Below are positions 1 through 8,281 of a stretch of 35,240 nucleotides of DNA, in pieces (position 1 is the stretch's first letter; each line of letters opens with the position of its first letter). The translations under genes and the position numbers were made by a program. This DNA comes from an uncultured Planctomycetota bacterium (lineage in GTDB: Bacteria > Planctomycetota > Phycisphaerae > UBA1845 > Fen-1342): assembly GCA_900696525.1 (NCBI GenBank), contig CAADGL010000005.1, positions 1 to 35,240 of the forward strand, given 5' to 3'. Below the pieces are notes generated by a model. The model was not told where the DNA came from. It searched no databases and saw only the letters and a list, made by a program, of their open reading frames with translations.

Positions 1-937
1 CGAAGAACGCACCGGCCACGATCGACAGGCTGCCGCAGTTGCCGGCGGCATCCAGAACGATCAGGGGCTGGTTCGGGAAGTCAGCCTGACCTTCCCAGGT
101 GTACAGGGTTTCCACGGCCACGCCGCCATAGTCGAACCAGTCGGTATCACGCGTCGCCCCGTCGGAGAAGGCGCTGCCGCAGATCGTCTGGCCGCAGGCC
201 GCGGCGCGGAAGACGTTCGGGACGCTGTTGCAGCCGCCGTTGGTCGTGTCGACCGGCAGACCGCAAGCGGGCTCTTCCACGTTCTCCTTGATGTCCTCGT
301 TGCCGGTGCAGACCGGGCCGAGGGCGGGCAGGCACTGGAGCTCCATGGTGATGTTGCCACGAGCGCTGTAGCCGTCGTTGGTCGACATCTGGATGATGTA
401 GAACGTCCCGCTGGTCACGTTGGCATAGTAATCGTGGTGATAGACGCCGCAGCCGTCCTCACCGCAGCCGATCTCGACCAGGCTGCCGCACGAGCCGCTG
501 TAGATCGCGGAGATCGTGTCGTCAACGGGCGAGGCGGTGGAGCAGGTGATGATGCGGGCACGGGCGTCGGTCGCCTGGAAGCGGTACCACATGGTGCCGT
601 TGCCCTGCGAGCCGCTGCCGTCCCAGAAGCACGAGAAGCCGGGATCCGAGCCGAAGTTGTCGGTCGCTTCGGTGTTGTTCACGGTCGTGGTCGAGCCACA
701 GTTGATCGTGATGGCGCCGGTGCACTCGTCGTTCGGGGGCGGGGCGGTCATGACGCCGCCGACGTCCGTCCAGGAGTGGAACGCGACCTTCTCGCCGCGC
801 TCGGTGCCGAAGCTCAAGGCGCTGGGCGCCTTCGTGCCGGTGTCCACAACCTGGGCCGCGTAGGCCGAGACTGTGAGACCGACCAGGGCGGCAAACGCCA
901 GCCCGCGCACAACATTCTTCCCACTACAACAACACAT
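1..937 (-). CDS. Secreted Cys-rich protein, C-terminus cut by window edge
   Basis: An open frame of 312 codons runs off the window edge, so the C-terminus is missing. The ATG at 937-935 is preceded by GGAGGGAACCT, a strong ribosome site. The protein starts MCCCSGKNVVRG, then a hydrophobic signal segment ending VSAYA-AQ (about residues 9-28). Residues about 65-205 read NDECTGAITINCG ... GTMWYRF ... CSTASPVDDTISAIYSGSCG ... GTFYIIQMS, a beta-sandwich module seen in many secreted planctomycete proteins. A second module begins near NVEEPACGLP and includes CNSVPNVF, ACGQTICG and RDTDWFDY. Paired cysteines suggest disulfides outside the cytoplasm. The missing end probably carries a surface-sorting tail, by analogy with other secreted proteins in this window. 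No enzymatic motif is visible and the function is unknown. Confidence 0.8.
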   Translation of the reverse strand, partial: MCCCSGKNVVRGLAFAALVGLTVSAYAAQVVDTGTKAPSALSFGTERGEKVAFHSWTDVGGVMTAPPPNDECTGAITINCGSTTTVNNTEATDNFGSDPGFSCFWDGSGSQGNGTMWYRFQATDARARIITCSTASPVDDTISAIYSGSCGSLVEIGCGEDGCGVYHHDYYANVTSGTFYIIQMSTNDGYSARGNITMELQCLPALGPVCTGNEDIKENVEEPACGLPVDTTNGGCNSVPNVFRAAACGQTICGSAFSDGATRDTDWFDYGGVAVETLYTWEGQADFPNQPLIVLDAAGNCGSLSIVAGAFF

Positions 938-972
938 AGGTTCCCTCCAAGGGGGCAGGAAAGGTGTTAGTT

Positions 973-995
973 GCGCTGGCGCCCATCGCCAGCGC
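973..995 (-). promoter_or_regulatory. Perfect hairpin in leader of the secreted-protein gene
   Basis: GCGCTGGCG and CGCCAGCGC form a 9-bp perfect stem around a 5-base loop, 36 bases upstream of the ATG at 937. It has no T-run on either strand, so it is more likely a leader structure (mRNA stability or a regulator site) than a terminator. The role is inferred. Confidence 0.4.
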
Positions 996-1438
996 ACGTT
1001 TTCAGCGAACAGACACGAAACCCTTTTAAAGAAGCCGATCGATCGAGCTACGCAGCGTGACCCTCACGCATCTCGACCCGCCCGTTGCTTCTGTTCCTCC
1101 CAAAGAACCACTGACTCCGGAACCCCCACCTTAGCCCTTTTGGCCGAGCCAGTCAAGCCAAAGCCTCGCCAACGGCATATGAGGGGCGGAACAAGAACCG
1201 GAGGCTTGCCGAAACCCGCTCCCAAGACGTGCGACAGCAAGTTGAGACACTGCCTCCCGACCTCGTCGGATTATCCCCAGGCTGTCAAAGCCTGTCAAGC
1301 ACAATCACGGATTCGGGCACCATCAACAACCGCCTCCTCCCCCCGCCTATTCCAATAATTCTTCGCCACCACCCCACCCAGGCGAAAAATCCCCAAAAAT
1401 CACGGCCAAGCGGCCGGCGTGCGCGCCCCAGACTTTTG

Positions 1439-1468
1439 TTGGAACAAAACCCCCCGGTCGGATAGTAT
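1439..1468 (+). promoter_or_regulatory. Candidate sigma-70 promoter of the subtilase gene
   Basis: TTGGAA (1439-1444), an 18-base spacer, then TAGTAT (1463-1468). It lies about 75 bases before the subtilase ATG at 1544. Matches are 4 of 6 at -35 and 5 of 6 at -10 by eye. No experimental support. Confidence 0.35.
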
Positions 1469-1543
1469 TCTACGGACGAGCCGGGCCGGGACGTATCACG
1501 GCAGGTCGTCCGACTCTTCGCCACACACCCTGGGGAGCTTTCA

Positions 1544-3853
1544 ATGAGAGGGGCCTTCAGCGCCTGCGCCATCGTCCTCAACCTGGTTCTCGGCCCGCTA
1601 TCGGTCGCCAACGCCGCCGCCCCCCGCGCTGCCGGGGGCGCCCTTCGCACCGTCAGCCCTGAATTCAACCCCTTCTTCGAGACCCCAGGCGCTCAGCTCT
1701 TCTCCGGCCGGCTCATCGCGCGCCCCGTGCAGCCCGTGGGCGACGCCGCCGCCTATTCCGATCTGGCCGCCCGCAACGCCCGCGCCCACGCGGCGATTCA
1801 GGCCTTCGAGATTCACCGCTACGTGCCCCAGACCGACGAGTACATCTTCTACGTGCCTGCCGGCCGGACCGAGAATGACGTGGCCGGCGAGCTGTTCACC
1901 ACCGGCTGGTTCCAGTACGTCCATCCCGACTGGATCGTGTTCCCGCTCCAGTGCCCCAACGACGCCGCCTTCAACCTCCAGTGGCATCACGCCGCCGACC
2001 GCATGAACTCGTGCGCCGGGTGGGACATCGACACGGGCGGTCCCAGCGTCGGCGTGGGTATCTGCGACACGGGCGTGCGGGTCACGCACGAGGACCTGCT
2101 GCTGCACCGCCGCGAGGGATTCAACGCGGTGGACGAGCTCTGGGAAAGCAACGGCGGGCAGATCAACGACATCAACGGCCACGGCACCGCCACCACCGGC
2201 TGCGCCGCGGCCAACGGCAACAACAGCAAGGGCGTGGCGGGCGTGGGCTGGAACCTCAGCCATCGCATGCTGCGCGTTTCGAACAGCGGGGGCGGCGGCT
2301 CGTCGCTGAGCGTTCTTAACCTCGCCAGCCGGACGTCGATCGAGGCCGGCGACAAGGTGGCGAACGTGAGCTACACCGGCGTGGCGAACCCGTCGGTGGT
2401 TTCGACGGCCGCGTATATCCGCAGCCTCGGCGGCATCCTGGTATGGGCCGCGGGCAACGACGGGGCGACGCTGACACTGAATGGCCGCGACGAGGACGCG
2501 CTGATCGTGGTCGGGGCGACGAACTCGAGCGACGTTCTGGCGGGCTTCTCGGCCCGCGGCCCGTTCGTCGACCTCGTCGCGCCGGGCGTGGACGTGTACA
2601 CGACCTCGAACTCGAACAACAGCAGCTACGGGCCGGCCACCGGCACCAGCTTTGCCGCCCCGCTGACCGCCGGGCTCATCGCCCTCATCTGGTCCGAAAA
2701 CCCGGGCCTGTCCGCCAACGAGGTCGAGCAGATCCTCAAGGCCGGCGTCGACGACCTCGGCGCCAGCGGCGTCGACGACCTCTACGGCTATGGCCGCATC
2801 AACGTCAAGCGCTCGCTCGACCTGGCGATCAACTTCATCAGCTTCGAGTTCCCCGACGGCTTCCCGGACAAGCTCGATCCCGCCGGCGGCACGACCATGC
2901 GCGTCGTCGTCGTCGAGGGCACGCAGCAGCCCCAGCCCGGCACCGGCGAGCTGCACTACAACACCGGCGCCGGCTGGGTGACCACGCCCATGATCGAGGT
3001 CGCGCCGAACGTCTATGACGCCGTGTTTCCGGCGGCGGACTGCGCCACGGACGTGCTGTTCTACTTCAGCGCGCGTTCGGCGGAGGACGTGCTCGTCACG
3101 GAGCCGCGTTTCGCCCCGACGCGGGCGTTCACGCGCGTCGCGGCGACGGGCGTGACGGTCCTGGCCGAGTACGACTTCGAAACGGCCGCCGGGTGGGCCG
3201 TCAACAATGTCAATGTCGACGCGGGCGGCTGGGTGCGGGCGGCGCCCTCCGGCTCGCAGGGACTGCTGGGCGATCCGCCGGCGGATTTCGACGGCTCCGG
3301 GCAGTGCTGGGTGACCGGGAACGGCTACGGCGAAGACCTCGACGGGGGGCCGACGCGGCTCCTGTCGCCGACGCTGAACCTCGCGACCGCCGCCGAGCCC
3401 TACGTGCGTTACGCGCGCTGGTTCTACAACGACGATCAGGACGAGGACCGCCTGGTGGTCGAGGTGACGAACAACGGCGGCCTGTCGTGGAAGCTGATCG
3501 AGAGCGTCGAGAGCACGCCGGGCTGGGTGGTGAAGCACTGGCGGCTGCGCGACTTCGTGACGCCGACGGCGCTGGTGCAGCTCCGTTTCAGCGTGAGCGA
3601 CAACCCGAACAACTCGATCACCGAGGCGGCGCTCGACGCGGTCGCGATCCGCGACATCGAGTGTGCGGTGACGCCGCCCTGCCCGGCGGACCTCGACCGC
3701 GACGGCGTGGTCGGCCAGGGCGACCTGGGTGTGCTGCTGGCCGACTACGGCTGCACGGGCGGCGGGTGCGCGGGTGACGTCGACGGCGACGGCAGCACCG
3801 GGCAGGCGGACCTGGGCGCGCTGCTGGCGGCATACGGGCAGGCGTGCCCTTGA
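1544..3853 (+). CDS. Secreted subtilisin-like serine protease (S8) with dockerin-like C-terminal tail
   Basis: The protein has 769 residues. ATG 1544 follows GGGGAG with good spacing. A signal peptide spans about residues 1-25 (hydrophobic, ending VANAAA). Residues about 30-135 look like a propeptide. The S8 catalytic domain carries all key residues: Asp175 in GICDTGV, His213 in NGHGTATTG, oxyanion Asn305 in WAAGNDG and Ser369 in GTSFAAP. Beta-rich modules follow (about 430-700). The tail 713-769 has two EF-hand-like loops, DLDRDGVVGQGDLG and DVDGDGSTGQADLG, each followed by a LLA-x-YG helix, as in type I dockerin-like planctomycete tails. The expected role is extracellular or surface proteolysis; the tail probably binds calcium and may attach the enzyme to a partner. 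Substrate unknown. A 12-bp hairpin lies downstream. Confidence 0.93.
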   Translation: MRGAFSACAIVLNLVLGPLSVANAAAPRAAGGALRTVSPEFNPFFETPGAQLFSGRLIARPVQPVGDAAAYSDLAARNARAHAAIQAFEIHRYVPQTDEYIFYVPAGRTENDVAGELFTTGWFQYVHPDWIVFPLQCPNDAAFNLQWHHAADRMNSCAGWDIDTGGPSVGVGICDTGVRVTHEDLLLHRREGFNAVDELWESNGGQINDINGHGTATTGCAAANGNNSKGVAGVGWNLSHRMLRVSNSGGGGSSLSVLNLASRTSIEAGDKVANVSYTGVANPSVVSTAAYIRSLGGILVWAAGNDGATLTLNGRDEDALIVVGATNSSDVLAGFSARGPFVDLVAPGVDVYTTSNSNNSSYGPATGTSFAAPLTAGLIALIWSENPGLSANEVEQILKAGVDDLGASGVDDLYGYGRINVKRSLDLAINFISFEFPDGFPDKLDPAGGTTMRVVVVEGTQQPQPGTGELHYNTGAGWVTTPMIEVAPNVYDAVFPAADCATDVLFYFSARSAEDVLVTEPRFAPTRAFTRVAATGVTVLAEYDFETAAGWAVNNVNVDAGGWVRAAPSGSQGLLGDPPADFDGSGQCWVTGNGYGEDLDGGPTRLLSPTLNLATAAEPYVRYARWFYNDDQDEDRLVVEVTNNGGLSWKLIESVESTPGWVVKHWRLRDFVTPTALVQLRFSVSDNPNNSITEAALDAVAIRDIECAVTPPCPADLDRDGVVGQGDLGVLLADYGCTGGGCAGDVDGDGSTGQADLGALLAAYGQACP

Positions 3854-3909
3854 CGCGCAGGCCGGGCGTCGCGCATCATAGCCCGGCAGGAAAACGACTC
3901 GGAACGTGC

Positions 3910-3940
3910 CGAAGGTCGCGGTGAATCGCCGCGGCCTTCG
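3910..3940 (+). terminator. Strong hairpin between subtilase and terC-like gene
   Basis: CGAAGGTCGCGG and CCGCGGCCTTCG form a 12-bp stem with one G-U wobble and a 7-base loop (3922-3928). It ends 27 bases before the terC-like start. Only a weak TCATGTTC follows, so it is either a U-poor terminator of the subtilase gene or a structured leader of the next gene. I do not see the conserved core of the manganese (yybP-ykoY) riboswitch. Confidence 0.5.
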
Positions 3941-3967
3941 TCATGTTCAGGGTCGGGGGCGACGACC

Positions 3968-4933
3968 TTGCTGGCGCTGACGTGGGGTGCGTTTGTCGCG
4001 TTCGTGCTGGCGATGCTGGCGCTCGATCTGGGCGTGCTGAACCGCGGCGCGCGGGTGATCTCGCTGAAACGCGCGCTGGGCTGGTCGGTCTTCTGCGTGC
4101 TGCTGGCGCTGGCGTTCAGCGGTGTCGTTTACGGGCTGTACCACTATCGCTGGGGCGGGCTGAACAGCGGCCCGGCGCCGCTCTCGGGCGAGACGGCGCT
4201 GCTCCAGTTCCTGACGTGCTGGCTGGTCGAGCAGGCGCTCAGCCTCGACAACGTCTTCGTCATCGCGCTGATCTTCGCCTATTTCCGCGTGCCGCGCGAA
4301 TATCAGCACCGCGCGCTGTTCTGGGGCATCGTCGGCGCGCTGCTGATGCGGGCGGCGATGATCGTCGCCGGCGCGGCGCTCATCGCGCGCTTCGACTGGA
4401 TCGTCTACGTATTCGGCGGGCTGCTGGTCGTCAGCGCGCTCAAGATGCTCTGGCTGCACGACGAGCACCTCGAGCCCGACCGGAACCCGCTGGTGCGGCT
4501 GGCGCGCTGCTTTTTCCCGGTCAGTCCGCGCTTCGACGGCGAGCGCTTCTTCACCCGCGTCGACGGCCGGCTGGCCATGACGCCGCTCTTCGTGGCGCTG
4601 ATCGTGATCGAGAGCAGCGACGTGATCTTCGCCGTGGATTCGATCCCCGCGGTGTTCGGCTTCACGCGCGACCCGTTCATCGTCTTCACGTCGAACGTCT
4701 TCGCGATCCTCAACCTGCGGACGCTCTACTTCGCCCTCTCGGGCCTCTTGGCGCACTTCCGCTATCTCAAGCACAGCCTGGTCGTCGTGCTGCTCTTCGT
4801 GGGCGTCAAGATGCTGCTGGAGCACCACGTGCACATCCGCATCGACCTGTCGCTCGCATTCATCGCCGTCGTCCTGGCCGCGGGCATGATCGCTTCGCGG
4901 CTCGCCGCGCCGCGCCCCGTCCGCCAGAGCTGA
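3968..4933 (+). CDS. TerC-family integral membrane protein (Alx-like, probable metal ion exporter)
   Basis: The protein has 321 residues. The start is a TTG at 3968 preceded by GGGGGCGACGACC; no ATG lies near the conserved N-terminus. Around eight membrane segments are visible. The family signatures are present: WLVEQALSLDNVFVIALIF (about residues 79-97), then IVIESSDVIFAVDSIPAVF and FTSNVFAILNLRTLYF in the second half, with acidic and Asn residues inside membrane helices. TerC/Alx/YkoY proteins are linked to manganese export and to metalation of secreted enzymes; which metal this one moves cannot be read from sequence. It lies between a secreted protease gene and the convergent permease genes, with a hairpin on each side, so it is probably monocistronic. 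Confidence 0.88.
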   Translation: MLALTWGAFVAFVLAMLALDLGVLNRGARVISLKRALGWSVFCVLLALAFSGVVYGLYHYRWGGLNSGPAPLSGETALLQFLTCWLVEQALSLDNVFVIALIFAYFRVPREYQHRALFWGIVGALLMRAAMIVAGAALIARFDWIVYVFGGLLVVSALKMLWLHDEHLEPDRNPLVRLARCFFPVSPRFDGERFFTRVDGRLAMTPLFVALIVIESSDVIFAVDSIPAVFGFTRDPFIVFTSNVFAILNLRTLYFALSGLLAHFRYLKHSLVVVLLFVGVKMLLEHHVHIRIDLSLAFIAVVLAAGMIASRLAAPRPVRQS

Positions 4934-4938
4934 TTCGA

Positions 4939-4960
4939 CCGGCGCGCGGCTGCGCGCCGG
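4939..4960. terminator. Perfect hairpin between convergent genes
   Basis: CCGGCGCGC and GCGCGCCGG form a 9-bp perfect stem with loop GGCT, six bases after the terC-like stop and ten bases before the last base of the permease gene on the other strand. It has no T-run. Its position suggests a bidirectional terminator. Confidence 0.55.
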
Positions 4961-4969
4961 CCGCGCGCG

Positions 4970-6085
4970 TCAGGTGCGCACGTTGGCGAGGTTCAGCACC
5001 GCGACCGGCGCAAACAACAGGATCGGCGCCCACGCGGCCAGCGCCGCCCAGCGCTCGTCGCTGACCAGCCCCCCGACCGCGAACGTCAGCACAAAAAAAA
5101 GCCCGCCCAGCAGCAGCGCCTGCCCGCCCGCGACCAGCACGTTGCGCGGCTCACGCGACAGGAAGAACGCCACCACCAGCAGCAGCAGCGTCAACTGGTT
5201 CAGCGGATAGGTCAGCCGGACGTGGCGGCTGACTTCGATCGCCAGCCGGTTCGGCAAGCCGCTGGCCAGCAGGTCGTTCATCTGCCGCAGGCTGAGCAGG
5301 TCGGCCCATTCCGACCGCTGGCGCAGCGCCAGCTCGGCCGGCGTCAGCCCGAACGGGTACTCATCGACCGGCTCCTGGCGGATCGGGTCTCCGAGCTCCG
5401 CCGGGCCGGCCGGCGCGACCGCCGCCGCCAGACGCCGGCCGCGCGCCAGGCGCCAGACGCGGCGCTGCGGGTCGTAGACAGCGTGGTCCGCGACGATGAG
5501 GCGCGAAGGCAGCTCGCCGGCGACGGCCGGGCGGCCGGTTTCCGGCGGCTCGACGATGTAGACGCCTTCGAGCCTGCCATCGCGTGGAAAAAGCCGCAGC
5601 GCAGTGAGCAGCGCGTTGCGTTCGTCACGGACGCAGTACACGCCGCCGGTCTCGCGGCCCATCATCTGTCCGTGGGTGCGTGCGATCTGGTGAGCCCAGG
5701 CGGGGATGAGCAGCTCGCGGTTGGCGATCCACAGGGCCAGCAGCGCGATCGCACAGACCAGCAGCGGCGCGAGCAGGCGCTGCAACGGCAAGCCGGAGGC
5801 GACCAGGGCGGTCATCTCGTTGTTGCGCAGCATGACGGCCAGCGTGAAGGCAGCCGAGATCGCCAGCAGCGGGCCGCCGAGCTGCGAGTAGTACAGCGGC
5901 AGGTTGTGCGCGTAGTAGTCGGCGATCAGCCCAACGACCTGTCCGGCCGAGAGCGCGCTGTCCTGGGTCAGCTCGTCGATGTTGACGAGCAGGTGCAGCA
6001 GCACGACCAGCCCGATCAGCACGGCCAGCAAAAGCAGGTAGCTCGTCAGGAAAGTCTTCGCGATGTAGCGGTCGAGGATGCTCAT
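4970..6085 (-). CDS. LptF/LptG-family permease (LPS export ABC transporter membrane subunit)
   Basis: The protein has 371 residues, near the usual length for the family. It opens with the family pattern MSILDRYIAKTFLTSYLLL. Three membrane helices (about 12-34, 62-83, 100-122) precede a soluble periplasmic part of about 170 residues, and three helices follow (about 290-308, 315-340, 348-367). This is the YjgP/YjgQ fold: two such subunits with an LptB2 ATPase lift lipopolysaccharide out of the inner membrane and pass it to LptC through their jellyroll domains. It starts 15 bases after the stop of a second family member, so the two are almost certainly one operon and one heterodimer. Which is LptF and which LptG cannot be settled here. 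No LptB, LptA or LptC gene is in the window. Confidence 0.87.
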   Translation of the reverse strand: MSILDRYIAKTFLTSYLLLLAVLIGLVVLLHLLVNIDELTQDSALSAGQVVGLIADYYAHNLPLYYSQLGGPLLAISAAFTLAVMLRNNEMTALVASGLPLQRLLAPLLVCAIALLALWIANRELLIPAWAHQIARTHGQMMGRETGGVYCVRDERNALLTALRLFPRDGRLEGVYIVEPPETGRPAVAGELPSRLIVADHAVYDPQRRVWRLARGRRLAAAVAPAGPAELGDPIRQEPVDEYPFGLTPAELALRQRSEWADLLSLRQMNDLLASGLPNRLAIEVSRHVRLTYPLNQLTLLLLVVAFFLSREPRNVLVAGGQALLLGGLFFVLTFAVGGLVSDERWAALAAWAPILLFAPVAVLNLANVRT

Positions 6086-6100
6086 GCACGCTCCGCCGCG

Positions 6101-7741
6101 CTAGCGCGGCACGCCGAGTCTCATCAGCACGAGGTCGGTCAGGGCGACGCCCGCCAGGCCGCCCCAGGTGACGATCAGGCCGGCCAGCTCGGTGCCGCGG
6201 TTCTCGCCTAGCTGCCGCCCCATGAACATCAGGATCAGGGCGATCCCGAACGGCACGCACGCCAGCGCGAACGCCGCCAGGGCCTGCGAACCGCGGAACA
6301 TCACGCCCAGCACGGCGCCCATCAGCACCGTCACCAGCGCGCTCGACGCGAAACCCAGGCGAAACTGAATCTGCGCGTCGATCTTCCGCCGGAACGTCTC
6401 GCCCGAAGCCAGCAGCCCCAGGCGCTTGTCGCTCAGCTCGCCGGTCAGCGGCAGCTCGACGCGCTCGTCGAACACGGCCTGCGGGGTAAAGGCGCCGAGC
6501 TCCTGGCGCAGGGCCTCGGGCGTGACGGCGTCGATCGTGAGCGGCCGGTCGCGAGCCACCTGGCCGCCGCTCGCCGGGTCGATCTCCAGCAGGCGCCGGT
6601 CGCCCTGGGCGGCGAGCTCGACCTCGATCAGCGGGGGGCCGTTGGGAACCGGGTGGGCCGTGATGTGGGCGCGCGGCGCCTCGAAGCGGCGCAGCAGCCG
6701 GCCCGAGGCATCGCGCTCCTCGACGCGCGCCTCGTGCAGCAGCGGCCGGTCGCCGCGCGCCACGCGCACCTCGCCCGCCGACACGCGGAAACGCCGGCTC
6801 TGGCCGTCGGAGAGCTCGAGCGCGCCGGCGGCGAGCTGCCGGCGGCACTCGGCGTAGACGCGGCTGACGGTCAGCTCGTCGATGAAGGCGCGCGTGGCCT
6901 CGGTGATCTTGTCGCCGTGCCAGGGCTCGACGCGCCAGCGCCGCAGCGTTTCAAGATCCTGCCAGGCGGGCTTGTTCGGCAGCGGGATCGGGAAGGTGAT
7001 GGTGCCGATCTTCTGGCCGCTGACGTTGACGACGCTGGCGGGGGTGAAGTCCCGCGCCTGCGAGACCCACAGAGTGACGCGCACGTCGCGTCCCGTCGCG
7101 TCGAACTGGCACAGCCCCGACTGCGCCACCGTGAAGCGCTCGACGTCGCCGCCCGGGCTGAGCTGGAGGAACGTCGGCCCCTCAACCAGGATGTAGCTGA
7201 AGCCCGGCCCCGTCGGAAACCCGCGTTGCTCGAGCTGATCGCGCGGAACGCCGTACACGCCCTCGGCGGTGAGGAAGAACCGCTGCTGCTGGCGGATGTG
7301 GCCCTTGTTGCGGAGCTGCTGAAAGGCGAAGTCGCGCACGTTGGACTGCAACGACCAGGTCAGCTCGCGCACCAGCCCGGGGATGAAGTAGTTGCCGGCC
7401 AGCAGCGTGAAGACCGTCACGAACACGGCCAGCAGCATCGCCGACAGAAACAGCCGGTGCACGTTCAGGCCCGCCGCCCGGCACGCCAGCCACTCGTTGT
7501 CCGCGGCGAGCCGGCCGTACACGAGCGCGGTGGCGAAGAGCGCCGCGACCGGCATCGTGAAGGTCAGCACGATCGGCACGACCAGCGGCATGAACGTGAG
7601 CGCGTCAACCGAGGAAACACCCTCGTATCGCACCCAGAGCCCGCCGCCCGTGATGACGGTGAACAGCGCCGTGAGCGCGATCTGCGTGAGCAGAAAGGCC
7701 TTGAGCAGGTCGCGCAGGATGTAGCCATGCAGGGTGGTCAT
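6101..7741 (-). CDS. LptF/LptG-family permease with enlarged periplasmic domain
   Basis: The protein has 546 residues from the ATG at 7741. That start is chosen because MTTLHGYILRDLLKAFLL matches the family N-terminus; the open frame extends to 8074 but the extra sequence is low-complexity and has no membrane pattern. The ribosome site is weak. Helices lie near 14-35, 50-75 and 97-118, then a soluble part of about 310 residues, then three C-terminal helices (about 455-540). Typical members have 350-400 residues, so the periplasmic part is roughly twice the normal size. Its partner lies 15 bases downstream. The 16-bp palindrome GCCGCGCTAGCGCGGC (6095-6110) spans its stop codon. The role is LPS or related glycolipid export. 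The extended domain may reflect an unusual substrate or a built-in LptC-like module, which is speculative. Confidence 0.85.
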   Translation of the reverse strand: MTTLHGYILRDLLKAFLLTQIALTALFTVITGGGLWVRYEGVSSVDALTFMPLVVPIVLTFTMPVAALFATALVYGRLAADNEWLACRAAGLNVHRLFLSAMLLAVFVTVFTLLAGNYFIPGLVRELTWSLQSNVRDFAFQQLRNKGHIRQQQRFFLTAEGVYGVPRDQLEQRGFPTGPGFSYILVEGPTFLQLSPGGDVERFTVAQSGLCQFDATGRDVRVTLWVSQARDFTPASVVNVSGQKIGTITFPIPLPNKPAWQDLETLRRWRVEPWHGDKITEATRAFIDELTVSRVYAECRRQLAAGALELSDGQSRRFRVSAGEVRVARGDRPLLHEARVEERDASGRLLRRFEAPRAHITAHPVPNGPPLIEVELAAQGDRRLLEIDPASGGQVARDRPLTIDAVTPEALRQELGAFTPQAVFDERVELPLTGELSDKRLGLLASGETFRRKIDAQIQFRLGFASSALVTVLMGAVLGVMFRGSQALAAFALACVPFGIALILMFMGRQLGENRGTELAGLIVTWGGLAGVALTDLVLMRLGVPR

Positions 7742-8144
7742 GGCCGTGGAAGGCCGCAACCGGGACGCCGATGACGGAGGATCGAAGGCGCTGGCATCCG
7801 GGGCAATGTAAGCGGGCAGGTGAGGCCGTTCAAGGCACGGCGCACGCGGAAGCGCGGCGGGCCGATTGTCGCGCAGGCCATGCGGGCTGGGGCCCCCCAA
7901 CCACGAAACGGCCGCAGGCGCACAAGGCGCAGGATGCACTGTCGTTGCGTGTCCTGCGCCCTGCGCGCCTGCATTACGATGATTGGTCGTGAGTGCGGGT
8001 CGAGCGTGCGACTGCTCTAGTGGCCCTTGCGGCGGACTGCGCCGCCGAGGGCGCTTGTGGCGCGTGAGCCGCACATGGGCCGGGGCACTCAGCGGTGCGC
8101 CGGCGGCGGCCCGAGAAAGCTCGCAATGCTGCGACCCGTGCCGA
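7742..8144 (-). other. Intergenic region upstream of the lpt genes, 403 bases
   Basis: It contains no convincing gene. Two hairpins stand out. GGCGCAGGA (7926-7934) pairs perfectly with TCCTGCGCC (7952-7960) around a 17-base loop. A longer one lies at 8023-8052. The lpt promoter is presumably here, but I cannot point to a clear -35/-10 pair. Confidence 0.5.
8023..8052. terminator. Hairpin downstream of the lysine-rich peptide gene
   Basis: A 12-bp stem with one bulged C (8046) and one G-U pair closes loop GACTG: arm 8023-8034 pairs with 8040-8052. It may end the smc-side transcript before the lpt genes. CTAGTG (8017-8022) directly abuts it. No T-run on either strand. Confidence 0.4.
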
Positions 8145-8246
8145 CTACATCATCGGTGACGACTTGGCGCGCTTCGCACGCTTCTTGGCCTTCTTCTTGC
8201 TGGCCTTCTTCTTAGTCGTCTTCTTCTTGGCCTTCTTCTTCGCCAT
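8145..8246 (-). CDS. 33-residue lysine-rich basic peptide, histone H1-tail-like
   Basis: ATG 8246 is preceded by GAGGTG at 4-base spacing and the frame stops with TAG at 8147-8145. The peptide is MAKKKAKKKTTKKKASKKK followed by AKKRAKRAKSSPMM; over half its residues are Lys or Arg. Such composition resembles histone H1 C-terminal tails and bacterial Hc1- or AlgP-like DNA-binding tails, so nucleic acid binding is the natural guess, but no fold can be assigned. It lies 35 bases after the smc stop on the same strand and could be cotranscribed with smc. The good ribosome site and the periodic KKK-A pattern argue for a real gene; the short length limits certainty. Confidence 0.65.
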   Translation of the reverse strand: MAKKKAKKKTTKKKASKKKAKKRAKRAKSSPMM

Positions 8247-8281
8247 ATGGCACCTCGTAAAAAGAGGAAACGGAAATGGAT

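Larger units (their letters stand above)
938..1543. other. Divergent intergenic region, 606 bases
   Basis: This spacer separates the cut-off secreted-protein gene (minus) from the subtilase gene (plus), so it should hold promoters for both. I see a 9-bp hairpin at 973-995, a candidate plus-strand promoter at 1439-1468 and no convincing small gene. Base composition between about 1000 and 1440 is less GC-rich than the genes around it. One DnaA-box-like 9-mer lies at 1271-1279 but is isolated. Confidence 0.6.

Noticed and set aside
1271..1279. DnaA-box-like TTATCCCCA in the first intergenic region
   Set aside because: A single imperfect 9-mer with no second box, no AT-rich unwinding stretch and no dnaA or dnaN nearby does not make an origin.
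1598..3538. Long minus-strand frame opposite the subtilase
   Set aside because: The subtilase has an intact triad and signal peptide on the plus strand; the opposite product is low-complexity.
3854..3967. Manganese riboswitch (yybP-ykoY) upstream of the terC-like gene
   Set aside because: The expected conserved core is not visible; only a simple hairpin is present.
7742..8074. N-terminal extension of the LptF-type permease to 8074
   Set aside because: The extra 111 residues are Arg/Pro-rich without membrane pattern; the family N-terminus starts at 7741.
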